A DNA stretch of 26,287 bases from an uncultured Muribaculaceae bacterium (GTDB lineage: Bacteria; Bacteroidota; Bacteroidia; Bacteroidales; Muribaculaceae): contig CAJUPY010000027.1 in NCBI GenBank assembly GCA_910588035.1, positions 1 to 26,287 on the forward strand, in the 5' to 3' direction. A model generated the notes under the pieces. The model made no database searches and was not told the DNA's origin. It worked only from the letters and a program-made list of their open reading frames with translations. A program made the translations under genes and the position numbers. This document shows, one piece after another, positions 1 to 8,086 of the stretch. The stretch's first letter is position 1. Every line of letters starts with the position of its first letter.

Positions 1-110
1 TCGACCGAAGAGACCACTACCGGCTCAACCCCGACGCCCTGAAATCAATTCTGCGCGGCGAGCCCTACAGATCCGATCAGACCAAAACCGGGTCCCGGCA
101 AAATGATAGT

Positions 111-1295
111 TCATTTGCCGAAAAAACGGTTTATGATGACTGCGATAGCACCGTCACCCGTGACATTGCAGGCTGTGCCGAAACTGTCCATGGCGATGTA
201 AAGGGCGATCATAAGTGCATTGTCGGCCTCAGAGAAACCGAGCATCGACGACAGCAGACCGAGAGACGCCATGATTGCTCCGCCTGGAACACCGGGGGCT
301 GCGATGATCGTGATGCCAAGCATCGCTATGAATCCGGCAAACATCGGCAGATCGTAGTGGTGTCCCTGGGTGATCATAAGCGCGAGAGCACACGCGACAA
401 TCTTCAGAGTGCTGCCCGACATGTGGATCGTAGCACAAAGCGGCACCACAAATCCGGCTATATCTTTCGAGACCCCCATTTCGATAGTCTGACGGAGTGT
501 GACTGGTATGGTTGCCGCGCTCGACTGGGTCCCAAGGGCGGTGAAATAGGCCGGAAGCATTGTTTTGAGCATCTTCAGCGGATTGCGGATCCCCCGTGAG
601 AAGAGTGACGCGATGCAATACTGAACCACCAGAATCAAGACATGGAGCACGAAAATGACAACAATGATCTTGGCGAAGGTCGAAAGAATCGGTCCGACTT
701 GTCCCGTCACTGTCATGTTGAGGAAGATGCCGAAAATGTAGACAGGCAGAAGCGGAATGATCGCACCGCTGATTACGATCGATATGACGTCGCGCAGATC
801 GTTGAGAAATCCGCGGAGGGTCTGACCCTGAATCCGGGAGGCTCCGACACCGAGCACGAACGCAAGCACAAGCGAAGTCATGACGCTCATCAGCGGTGGC
901 ATCTTGACCTCGAAATAGGGTGCAGGACACTCACCCGAAGATGCTATGGACTGAAGATAGCCGTCAGAGCCGATCATCTCTGGAAAAACCGTGGCACCGG
1001 TGAAATATGACAGCAATCCGGCACAGATCGTCGCGAAATAGGCTATCAGAGCCGTCACCACAAGCATCTTGCCTGCCCGGTTGCCGATGTCGGCGATTGC
1101 CGGTGCGACAAATCCGAGAATGATCAACGGAATGCAGAACGATAGAAATTCACTGAAAATCGAGTTGAACGTCACGAAGACGCGTGTCAGCCAACCCGGG
1201 AAAAGAAATCCTGCACCGATGCCGAGCGCGATGGCGATCACGATGCGCGGAAGCAGACCGGGCTTGAGATGTCCGGCAATCATCTGGATTGACAT
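111..1295 (-). CDS. Dicarboxylate/amino acid:cation symporter (DAACS/SLC1 family)
   Basis: Inner-membrane secondary transporter of about 394 residues, expected to couple uptake of a dicarboxylate or amino acid to Na+ or H+. The family pattern is clear: several hydrophobic helices, a serine-rich HP1 hairpin (ALGTQSSAATIPVT), the TM7 segment CATIHMSGST, an HP2 hairpin (APGVPGGAIMAS), and the TM8 signature MDSFGTACNVTGDG with the substrate/cation-binding Asp, Thr and Asn. It is the last gene of the operon that starts with the RelA/SpoT homolog. The first ATG overlaps the kinase-like gene by 16 nt. An ATG at 1283 would give a 4-nt ATGA overlap, like the PgpH/GH9 junction in the same operon, so the protein may start four residues later. 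The exact substrate cannot be read from the sequence. A short GC-rich palindrome near 87-97 could act as a weak terminator. Confidence 0.93.
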   Translation of the reverse strand: MSIQMIAGHLKPGLLPRIVIAIALGIGAGFLFPGWLTRVFVTFNSIFSEFLSFCIPLIILGFVAPAIADIGNRAGKMLVVTALIAYFATICAGLLSYFTGATVFPEMIGSDGYLQSIASSGECPAPYFEVKMPPLMSVMTSLVLAFVLGVGASRIQGQTLRGFLNDLRDVISIVISGAIIPLLPVYIFGIFLNMTVTGQVGPILSTFAKIIVVIFVLHVLILVVQYCIASLFSRGIRNPLKMLKTMLPAYFTALGTQSSAATIPVTLRQTIEMGVSKDIAGFVVPLCATIHMSGSTLKIVACALALMITQGHHYDLPMFAGFIAMLGITIIAAPGVPGGAIMASLGLLSSMLGFSEADNALMIALYIAMDSFGTACNVTGDGAIAVIINRFFGK

Positions 1296-1951
1296 TTATA
1301 TGGGTCTATGCCGTAGCGGCGGCGAATATATTCTGCTATCACGCCGACCATGTCGGGCATCGAGATTTTCGATGAATCAAATGTCAGATCATAACCCGAT
1401 GAGTCTCCCCAGCGTTTGTCGGTATAGAAATTATAGTAGTTTGACCGAAGTTTGTTGATTTTCCGTGACCGTGACCGAGCCTCTGCCTCTGAGCTGCAGT
1501 CTCCACGTTCCATGATGCGCCTGACGCATTCATCCTCGGGGGCATGGACGAAAATGTGTATCGCACGCGGATGTTCGCGCAAGACATAGTCGGCCGTCCG
1601 GCCTACGATCACACAAGACCCTGAATCGGCAAGACGCCTGATCACATCGCTCTGCGTGTTGTAGATCGAGTCATCGCTGATCGAGTTTGATCCGTGATAC
1701 CAGACATTGGGATTCAAACCCATGTTGAACGAGAACACACCGCTCAGAAATGTCGGCACCCGCTCGTCGCTGTGCTCGAAAAATTCAGTACTCATTCCGG
1801 CCTCTTTTGCAGCCTCGACAAGCAGCTCTTTGTCGTAATACTGAATATTGAAAGCCTCGGCAAGATGTCGGCCGAGATCACGTCCGCCACTGCCGAATCG
1901 GCGTCCGACGGTTATCACAAATTTCTCTTCAAAGGGGGGCAGGTTGTTCAT
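1280..1951 (-). CDS. Cytidylate kinase-like family protein
   Basis: A 223-residue P-loop kinase-like protein. The N-terminus FVITVGRRFGSGGRDLG resembles the altered Walker A of the cytidylate-kinase-like family (Pfam Cytidylate_kin2 type), and a later segment GSCVIVGRTADYVLRE matches its core. It is not the housekeeping CMP kinase family in the strict sense, and its physiological substrate is unknown. The reading frame is open about 70 codons further upstream, but that part lies inside the GH9 gene and is low complexity. The ATG at 1951 gives MNNLPPFEEKFVITVG, the natural start, with a 4-nt gap after the GH9 stop. It lies between the GH9 gene and the symporter in the same tight operon. The family call is firm; the role is not. 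Confidence 0.88.
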   Translation of the reverse strand: MNNLPPFEEKFVITVGRRFGSGGRDLGRHLAEAFNIQYYDKELLVEAAKEAGMSTEFFEHSDERVPTFLSGVFSFNMGLNPNVWYHGSNSISDDSIYNTQSDVIRRLADSGSCVIVGRTADYVLREHPRAIHIFVHAPEDECVRRIMERGDCSSEAEARSRSRKINKLRSNYYNFYTDKRWGDSSGYDLTFDSSKISMPDMVGVIAEYIRRRYGIDPYKCQSR

Positions 1952-1955
1952 CGTC

Positions 1956-3743
1956 TTATTTTTTTGTGGCTGCGGCCAACCGCGACAGAAAGTAGGTTGT
2001 CGAGGCTGTGCCGTCCATTGTTGGTTCGTTGGTTGAATAATCGGCGTTGTCGTCGTGGTAGACAACTGTCGAGTTCTGGAATGGTGCATATTTATCGTCG
2101 CGTTCGAGGTGTACTCCACGCAACGAATTGAATATCGAGGTGTAGACCGGACCATCGACAAGACCGCCGGTCACTGGCGTGCCATATTTGTGAGACAGTG
2201 CCGAGTGCGGGTTCTCGGGCGAATCTGTTCCCTCCGAGAGCCCGACTATCATTGTCTTGCCCCACGGGTTAAGACCCATCAGCCAGTCGCGTGCGGCAGT
2301 CTCGAGAGCCTTGAATGTCGTGTCGCCGGTGAGCTCGCGGTAGAGCATGGCCTGTGTGATCAACGCCACCGTAAGGTTGTTGCTGCACCAGATGAACGGA
2401 ACTCCGTTCATGAATGCATTGCCGTCGGCCCGGTCTCTGACCCGTTGAAGCCCTGACCGCAGGTTACGCAGAAATTCCCCGCTGACTTTCTGCTCTTTGT
2501 CGCGGGCAAGCATGACATGGCCGAGATTGATGAACGGATACCACTGGTAGTGACGGGCCGAGTCGGCTCCGAACCAGGGGGTGACAGGCTCCATACGGCC
2601 ATAATTGATCGCGTCATTTCTGAATTTGATGTCGCCGGTGACATGAAACCGTTTTGCGGCTGCAAGCTCCATGTCGTCGGTCCAGTTGTCTTCTTCATAG
2701 AAATAGGGCGATACACAGGGCGCGGTCTGACATGCCCCGGGGTTAGCCTTGGCTACTTCGTACGATACCGCTCCACGTCGCGCGAGTTCTGAGGCGAAAC
2801 CTGCGTCGATGTTTTTGAAAATCTCTGAACCGAGTGTGAATGCCGAACTGAATTTGGCAACTGATGAGGCCAGTCCGGTCGAACGGTTCAGATTGCCTTT
2901 CAACCCGTAGGGTGTGCCCGAACAGGGGTACACCGGACGATCCTTACCCTCACCCCAGCCATAGTCGACATTGTCGTCGGCCGGAAGTCCGTAGAACTTG
3001 TGATCACGGTCATCGGCTATCTGGTTGAGATAGAGACTGTCTGACGGATTCATGCGCATCATCCATTCAAGACCCCAGCGTGCCTCGTCAAGTATGTCGG
3101 GAACACCGTTGCTTCCGGGAGTGCCGTCGGCCTTGAAACTGTCGGCCCAGACAGCGGGTGTCTCGCTGTAGGCGAACAACATCTGGAAAACGGCATTGGC
3201 CGATGTGGTCAGATACTGAAGATAGTCCGATGCATCGTGCCATCCGCCGGTAACATCGATATGTTCGCCGTCGCGGTCGCCGCTCAGAACGAGCCTGCCG
3301 TCATGACGGTGACACCCGGTGCCGAGTGTCGGATTGAATCCACACCGCTGCTGGCGCATGTACCGGAGCGGAATTTCGTTGAGACCCTCATAGACATCAT
3401 CGCCGATGTTGAACACGGGCGATCTCAAGCCTTCACATTCAACGACATAGCGTCCCGGAGCGACCACATTGCTGAAATCGACCCTGTAGCATGCGGCCAT
3501 CGGCTCCCACGGGGTCGCCTGTTGAATTTCGTCGGGACGCAGATGTGCGCCGGTCGTAAGGTCGACCACCGATATGGAAGGTCGGCCCGACATCGAGGAG
3601 ACAGTCGCTGAGTCGAGCATGACGACCGCGGTCTTGATGTCGTCGGTGAGATATCCGACCTGATTGACACGCACGGCCGAGGCGGCACCTGACGGTAAAC
3701 ATGCTGTCAGCAGCATGGCTGCGGCGACAGAACTGGTTTTCAT
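1956..3743 (-). CDS. Glycoside hydrolase family 9 (endoglucanase/glucosidase-like), exported
   Basis: A 595-residue secreted glycosidase. After a signal peptide (residues 1 to about 23) comes an Ig-like CelD_N-type domain starting AVRVNQVGY, then the GH9 (alpha/alpha)6 barrel. Catalytic features visible are GGWHDASDY (Asp170 and Asp173, nucleophile/base side), NPHSALSHKYG, and near the C-terminus YSTNEPTMDG with the expected acid Glu573. The family acts on beta-1,4-glucans or related beta-glucosides; the actual substrate is not predictable here. The signal has a possible lipobox (LTAC, Cys15) but also a good SPI site after ASA, so lipoprotein status is ambiguous. The start at 3743 gives a 4-nt ATGA overlap with the upstream PgpH-like gene; the open frame further upstream is antisense noise. 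A plant-polysaccharide-type enzyme inside a nucleotide-signalling operon is unusual. Confidence 0.93.
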   Translation of the reverse strand: MKTSSVAAAMLLTACLPSGAASAVRVNQVGYLTDDIKTAVVMLDSATVSSMSGRPSISVVDLTTGAHLRPDEIQQATPWEPMAACYRVDFSNVVAPGRYVVECEGLRSPVFNIGDDVYEGLNEIPLRYMRQQRCGFNPTLGTGCHRHDGRLVLSGDRDGEHIDVTGGWHDASDYLQYLTTSANAVFQMLFAYSETPAVWADSFKADGTPGSNGVPDILDEARWGLEWMMRMNPSDSLYLNQIADDRDHKFYGLPADDNVDYGWGEGKDRPVYPCSGTPYGLKGNLNRSTGLASSVAKFSSAFTLGSEIFKNIDAGFASELARRGAVSYEVAKANPGACQTAPCVSPYFYEEDNWTDDMELAAAKRFHVTGDIKFRNDAINYGRMEPVTPWFGADSARHYQWYPFINLGHVMLARDKEQKVSGEFLRNLRSGLQRVRDRADGNAFMNGVPFIWCSNNLTVALITQAMLYRELTGDTTFKALETAARDWLMGLNPWGKTMIVGLSEGTDSPENPHSALSHKYGTPVTGGLVDGPVYTSIFNSLRGVHLERDDKYAPFQNSTVVYHDDNADYSTNEPTMDGTASTTYFLSRLAAATKK

Positions 3744-5773
3744 GGTTGTGGAGTGTTGGGTTTGATTTCTTTTGGATAGGCGATTCTGACATGGTAAACC
3801 GAGCGCAGACGCTGAATGAACGCTTCCTTGATGCGTTTGATGTCGCGGAATGAGATCGGTGACTCGTTGTGGAGGCCGGCTGCGACCTGTCCGTCGACTA
3901 TCCGGTTCACAAGATCCGTGATCGCCTCGGTGGTGTGCTCGCTCAACGAGCGTGAAGCGGCCTCGACCGAGTCGGCCATCATGAGAAGAGATGCCTCGCG
4001 CGACTGCGGGTTGGGCCCGGGATAGGTGAACGGTGTAGCATCGGCTTCCTCGCCCGGATGAGTGTTGCACCAGGTGGTGTAGAAATATTTCGCAAGCCCC
4101 TTGCCGTGATGCTGCGCGATCATGTCGCTCAACACCTGTGGCAGTTTCTCTTTCTCGGCCATTTTCAATCCCTCGGTCACATGGCTGATGATAATACGCG
4201 CGCTCTGAATCGGATCGAGGGCGTTGTGGGGGTTGACACCATGTTGATTCTCTGTGAAAAATGCCGGATTCTTGATCTTGCCGATGTCGTGATAGAGCGC
4301 GCCGGCTCTGACAATCAGAACATTGGCGTCGATCTTGCGTGCGGCGTCACTCGCCAGGTTGCTGACCGACATCGAGTGTTGGAACGTTCCGGGGCATTCT
4401 TCCGACAGCTCGCGCAGCAGCTTGTTGTTGATGTCTGACAGTTCGACCAGAGAGACCATCGAGGTCATGCCGAACAGTTTCTCGAAAACAAAGATCAGAA
4501 TGTAGGCAAACGAGATCAAGATGCCGTTTATGGCGAAATACATGATCAGGTTCCAGGTTGTCGATGCAAGGGTGCCGGTCATCATCAGCTCGATGGCGAC
4601 ATAGCCGACAGAGTAGGTAAGGAAGACGGCTACCGCGGTTTTCAGGAGCTGGGAGCGTCGGGTCAGCTCTTTCAGGGAGAATATGGCCGCCATGCCGGCT
4701 GTCGTCTCCAGAAAGATGAACTCAAACGACGACGATGACATCGTAGCCACAAGAAGCACCTCGATGACGTGGCAGAAAAATGCGGTCCGGGCGTCGAAAA
4801 AGACGACAAACATGATCGGAAGTATAGCGAACGGAATCATATAGATCCACGACTGCAGGTGTGACGACATGAAAATCGCGATCAGATACAGACCGATAAC
4901 AGCCGACATTATAGCCGCGACATGGTGTATGTTGTCATAGATGCGGCGACGGAAAAGATAGAGGTAGAGATAGAGCGCGCCGAACAGAAGGAAGACAAAC
5001 AACACCTGGCCTGTGACAAAAAACAGGCGTCCGCGGTCGGCGGTCTCGTCGCGAGAATCAACTTTCTGCTGGTAGGTCGTCAGAATCATCTCAAGCTGGG
5101 GTGTCACGATGTCTCCGGTATTGATGATGCGTTCACCCTGCTGAATGACACCGACAGGATAGTCGACAATCTCGAGGTGTTTGGAGTGGAGACGGTCGTT
5201 GACCGCTGTGTCGAGTGTCACGTTCGGAACAAGTTTGGAGATCAGCTCCATGCGTTGCATCGCCTTCTGCACTTCCGTTCCGCGGAACATCGAGTCGAGT
5301 CGGGAATAGGCGACGCGCGGAGACCGCAGTTTCGACGCCCGGTGGCGGGTGGTTGTGGCATTGTCGTCGACATAGCGGATGTGGTCGAGCTTGCGAGACC
5401 TGATCATCGCGTAGGAATCGGCATCGGTGACGCCGTCGGCGTAAATGCGCGAGACGGCATCGCGGAGACGCTTGCGCTCGTCGGGGCCTATGCCTTCGAC
5501 CGCGAGCAGATTGCGCATCAGGTCTCTGGAGATTGTCTCGTCGCGTTTGAAAACCGGAATGAAGGTTGCCTCCAGCGAATCTCTCATCTGTCTGACGGTT
5601 GTGGTGTCGCGGTAGACCGGAATGTCAAACGGTGCGGTCAGCATTGGGTAGCTCCACGGACGGTTGATCTCATAGGTGAACGAGTTGCGGTCGCGGTCGG
5701 GCAGAAAGAAGATTGCCACGGCGATCGCAGCCACGAAAATTATTGTTCGGTAAAGTGCAAGCCGGTTTCTCAT
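3740..5773 (-). CDS. PgpH-family 7TM-HD phosphodiesterase (c-di-AMP hydrolase candidate)
   Basis: A 677-residue membrane protein with the 7TMR-HDED / 7TM-7TMR-HD / HD architecture. There is one N-terminal helix (residues 8-24), an extracytoplasmic domain of about 225 residues, a run of transmembrane helices from about 250 to 435, and a cytoplasmic HD domain with the metal-binding HDIG motif at 495-498 (GALYHDIGKIKNPAFF). Listeria PgpH with this layout degrades c-di-AMP to pApA, and its activity is inhibited by (p)ppGpp. The start at 5773 lies 5 nt after the RelA/SpoT stop; the longer open frame upstream lacks a membrane helix and overlaps the RSH gene. Co-transcription with the RSH gene suggests linked alarmone and c-di-AMP control. 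The family is certain; c-di-AMP as substrate is inferred from the family. Confidence 0.92.
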   Translation of the reverse strand: MRNRLALYRTIIFVAAIAVAIFFLPDRDRNSFTYEINRPWSYPMLTAPFDIPVYRDTTTVRQMRDSLEATFIPVFKRDETISRDLMRNLLAVEGIGPDERKRLRDAVSRIYADGVTDADSYAMIRSRKLDHIRYVDDNATTTRHRASKLRSPRVAYSRLDSMFRGTEVQKAMQRMELISKLVPNVTLDTAVNDRLHSKHLEIVDYPVGVIQQGERIINTGDIVTPQLEMILTTYQQKVDSRDETADRGRLFFVTGQVLFVFLLFGALYLYLYLFRRRIYDNIHHVAAIMSAVIGLYLIAIFMSSHLQSWIYMIPFAILPIMFVVFFDARTAFFCHVIEVLLVATMSSSSFEFIFLETTAGMAAIFSLKELTRRSQLLKTAVAVFLTYSVGYVAIELMMTGTLASTTWNLIMYFAINGILISFAYILIFVFEKLFGMTSMVSLVELSDINNKLLRELSEECPGTFQHSMSVSNLASDAARKIDANVLIVRAGALYHDIGKIKNPAFFTENQHGVNPHNALDPIQSARIIISHVTEGLKMAEKEKLPQVLSDMIAQHHGKGLAKYFYTTWCNTHPGEEADATPFTYPGPNPQSREASLLMMADSVEAASRSLSEHTTEAITDLVNRIVDGQVAAGLHNESPISFRDIKRIKEAFIQRLRSVYHVRIAYPKEIKPNTPQP

Positions 5774-5778
5774 GTCGG

Positions 5779-8010
5779 TCAGTTTATGCGGGCCACTTTC
5801 TGCACCCCGTTGATTTTCTTTATTTTCTGACAAAGGCTGTTGACGATCTCGCTGTCCTCTACCTTGACATAGAGGTCGCAGTGGAACACTTCTTTCTCTG
5901 CTTCGATGAAGAGTTTTCTGATGTCGATCGCCATGTGAGACGAGATCATCGATATCAGTTCCTGCAAGATTCCGAAACGGTCGATGCCCTCGATGTGGAC
6001 GTGGGCGAGAAATTTGCCTGTCTGAACGTCCCATTTGACTGTGACGATGCGCGGTCCGTAGCTCGATTTCAACGCGAGTGCCCTCGGGCAGTCGATCGAG
6101 TGTACTTCAACTTCGTTGTTGTCGTCGACAAATCCGAGTGCGGCATCGCCCGGAATTGGTGAGCAGCAGCCTCCGAATTTGAAGTTGGAGCCGTTTTCAT
6201 CGGAATGGAGCAGATATGTCTCCTTCATGTTGACCGGTTCGCGCCGGTCGGCTTCGGCCTGTTGTCCGTCTGATTGTTTCTTTCGTCTGAACAGTAGTCT
6301 CGACAGCAGCGAGTCGCTTTGTTTCTTCAGCATCTTGACGACATAGTCGCCGAGCTGCGCCTCGCCGTTTCCGAGCAAGAGGTAAAATTCGTCGCGGTTG
6401 TTGACATGGAAGAGTCCGAGCAGTTTTGTGAAGCTCTCGTTTGTCTCGGTCAGTGCATTGTCTTTGAGAAACTTCAGATAGACCTCTTTTCCGCGGGCGA
6501 TGACCGGTTTCTGCAGTTGTCTGAGTGCCTGACGAAGCGAGGTCTTGGCTCTCGCCGTGACCAGAAATTTGAACCATTCCTCTTTGGGGGTCTGTGATTG
6601 AGAGGTCAGCACCTCGACCTGGTCTCCGCTTTTCAATGTCTGGCTCAGCGGCACGAGTTTGTGGTTTACTTTTCCGGCTATGCATTTTTCTCCAAGCTTT
6701 GAGTGGAGTTCAAACGCGACATCGAGCACTGTCGCGCCGGCGGGCAGTGTCAGCAGTTCGCCTTTGGGGGTGAAGACCACGATCTCGGTGGCGAACAGGT
6801 TGAGTTTGACTGTGTCGAGAAAATCTATCGCGTTGGGGTCGGGGTTGTCAAGAATTTCCTTGATCGTCTGCAGCCATGCGTGAAGTTCGGTCTCTTCGTC
6901 GGTGTCACCGATTTTGTAACGCCAGTGGGCTGCGAAGCCTTTTTCGGCGATCTCGTCCATCCGTCGGCTTCTGATCTGTATCTCGACCCAGTTTCCGTCT
7001 TGTCCCATAACGGTCAGATGCAGTGCCTGATATCCGTTTGCTTTCGGCGAACTGAGCCAGTCGCGTGTGCGTTCGGGGTGAATCTTGTAGATGTCGGTTA
7101 TGGCGCTGTAGATGCTCCAGCAGATCTGTTTTTCGAGTGAGGGATCGTCGCAGTCGAAGATTATTCTCATTGCATAGAGGTCGTAGACCTCCTCGAACGA
7201 GACATGTTTTTTCTCCATTTTGTTCCAGATCGAATAGACGCTTTTCAGACGTGCCTTGGCATCGAATTTGAACCCCATCTCGTGCAGTTTTTCGGTTATG
7301 GGTGCCGAGAAGTCGTTGTAGATTGCGTTTCGCCGTGCCTCCGATTCCTGAATCTGCCGGCTGATGCGGTCGTAGGCTACGGGGTGTTCATATTTGAAAC
7401 TGAGGTCTTCAAGCTCGGTCTTGATAGCGAACAGTCCGAGACGGTGGGCCAGCGGCGCATAGATGTAGAGAGTCTCTCCGGCGATTTTGTATTGTTTTGC
7501 GGGAGCCATTGAGCCGAGGGTGCGCATGTTGTGGAGCCGGTCGGCCATTTTGATCAGCACGACCCTGATGTCCTCGCTCATTGTCAGCAGCAGTTTCCTG
7601 AAGTTTTCGGCCTGGGCCGATGCTTTCGCGCCGAATATTCCGCCCGATATCTTTGTCAGCCCCTCGACTATCTGCGCTATCTTGGGTCCGAAGTTGATCT
7701 CGATGTCCTCGACCGTGTATTCGGTGTCTTCGACTACATCGTGGAGCAGGGCGGCGCATATCGAAGTTGATCCGAGTCCGATTTCCCGGCTTACGATTTT
7801 GGCGACAGCTATCGGGTGCAGGATATATGGTTCACCCGACCGGCGTCTGATTCCCCGGTGGGCTTCCTTGGCAAACTTGAATGCCCGTTCGATGATCTCG
7901 ACTTTCTTGCGGTGGTTGCTTTTGAGATAACCTGCAAGCACATCGTCAAACGCGGCCTGAATCATCTGTTCTTCTTCTTCGGGTGTCTTATTGTAGGCTT
8001 CCATCAACAT
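5779..8010 (-). CDS. Bifunctional (p)ppGpp synthetase/hydrolase (RelA/SpoT homolog)
   Basis: A 743-residue long RSH protein that makes and degrades (p)ppGpp in the stringent response. The hydrolase HD domain is intact: His51, YILHP with His65, and LLHDVVEDT with His90-Asp91 and Glu94-Asp95. The synthetase domain follows (about 235-370), with RLKSVYSIWNKM, YDLYAMRIIF, NGYQALH and VEIQIRS. A TGS domain begins near VVFTPKGELLTLPAGAT, then helical and zinc-finger-like regions (GGCCSPIPGD), then a C-terminal ACT domain. Both catalytic centres look functional, so it should be a Rel-type bifunctional enzyme. Two possible ATGs are two codons apart (8010 and 8004). It is the first gene of the operon; a perfect TAnnTTTG box on the minus strand lies about 60 nt upstream and a small hairpin lies in its leader. 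Confidence 0.96.
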   Translation of the reverse strand: MLMEAYNKTPEEEEQMIQAAFDDVLAGYLKSNHRKKVEIIERAFKFAKEAHRGIRRRSGEPYILHPIAVAKIVSREIGLGSTSICAALLHDVVEDTEYTVEDIEINFGPKIAQIVEGLTKISGGIFGAKASAQAENFRKLLLTMSEDIRVVLIKMADRLHNMRTLGSMAPAKQYKIAGETLYIYAPLAHRLGLFAIKTELEDLSFKYEHPVAYDRISRQIQESEARRNAIYNDFSAPITEKLHEMGFKFDAKARLKSVYSIWNKMEKKHVSFEEVYDLYAMRIIFDCDDPSLEKQICWSIYSAITDIYKIHPERTRDWLSSPKANGYQALHLTVMGQDGNWVEIQIRSRRMDEIAEKGFAAHWRYKIGDTDEETELHAWLQTIKEILDNPDPNAIDFLDTVKLNLFATEIVVFTPKGELLTLPAGATVLDVAFELHSKLGEKCIAGKVNHKLVPLSQTLKSGDQVEVLTSQSQTPKEEWFKFLVTARAKTSLRQALRQLQKPVIARGKEVYLKFLKDNALTETNESFTKLLGLFHVNNRDEFYLLLGNGEAQLGDYVVKMLKKQSDSLLSRLLFRRKKQSDGQQAEADRREPVNMKETYLLHSDENGSNFKFGGCCSPIPGDAALGFVDDNNEVEVHSIDCPRALALKSSYGPRIVTVKWDVQTGKFLAHVHIEGIDRFGILQELISMISSHMAIDIRKLFIEAEKEVFHCDLYVKVEDSEIVNSLCQKIKKINGVQKVARIN

Positions 8011-8048
8011 CTATCGCTATTGGTTACGTAACTGTTGCAATGAGTCAC

Positions 8049-8063
8049 GCGGCTGTTGGCCGC
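8049..8063 (-). other. Small hairpin in the RSH leader
   Basis: GCGGC and GCCGC pair around the loop TGTTG, between the predicted promoter and the RSH start codon. No T-tract follows. It may simply be leader structure; no regulatory role is shown. Confidence 0.4.
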
Positions 8064-8071
8064 ATGACCTA

Positions 8072-8079
8072 CAAATATA
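8072..8079 (-). promoter_or_regulatory. Bacteroidetes -7 box (TATATTTG) for the RSH operon
   Basis: The minus strand reads TATATTTG, a full match to the TAnnTTTG -7 element, in the 76-nt gap between the GT9 gene stop and the RSH start. No good TTTG -33 element is found at the usual distance, so strength is uncertain. It would give a leader of roughly 55 nt. Confidence 0.5.
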
Positions 8080-8086
8080 ACGGTTT

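Noticed and set aside
87..97. Terminator after the symporter
   Set aside because: The CCGGGTCCCGG palindrome leaves almost no loop, so only a weak stem is possible; not listed as a feature.
3744..4070. Longer GH9 start with about 109 extra residues
   Set aside because: The extension lies inside the PgpH-like gene, is rich in Arg/His/Ser and would hide the clear signal peptide at 3743.
4922..5830. 302-codon plus-strand frame opposite the PgpH-like gene
   Set aside because: Antisense shadow: the minus-strand protein has clear domains and motifs, while this one has no recognisable feature.
5774..6034. Longer PgpH-like start
   Set aside because: It overlaps the RSH ACT domain, has shadow-frame composition, and would put 87 charged residues before the first membrane helix.
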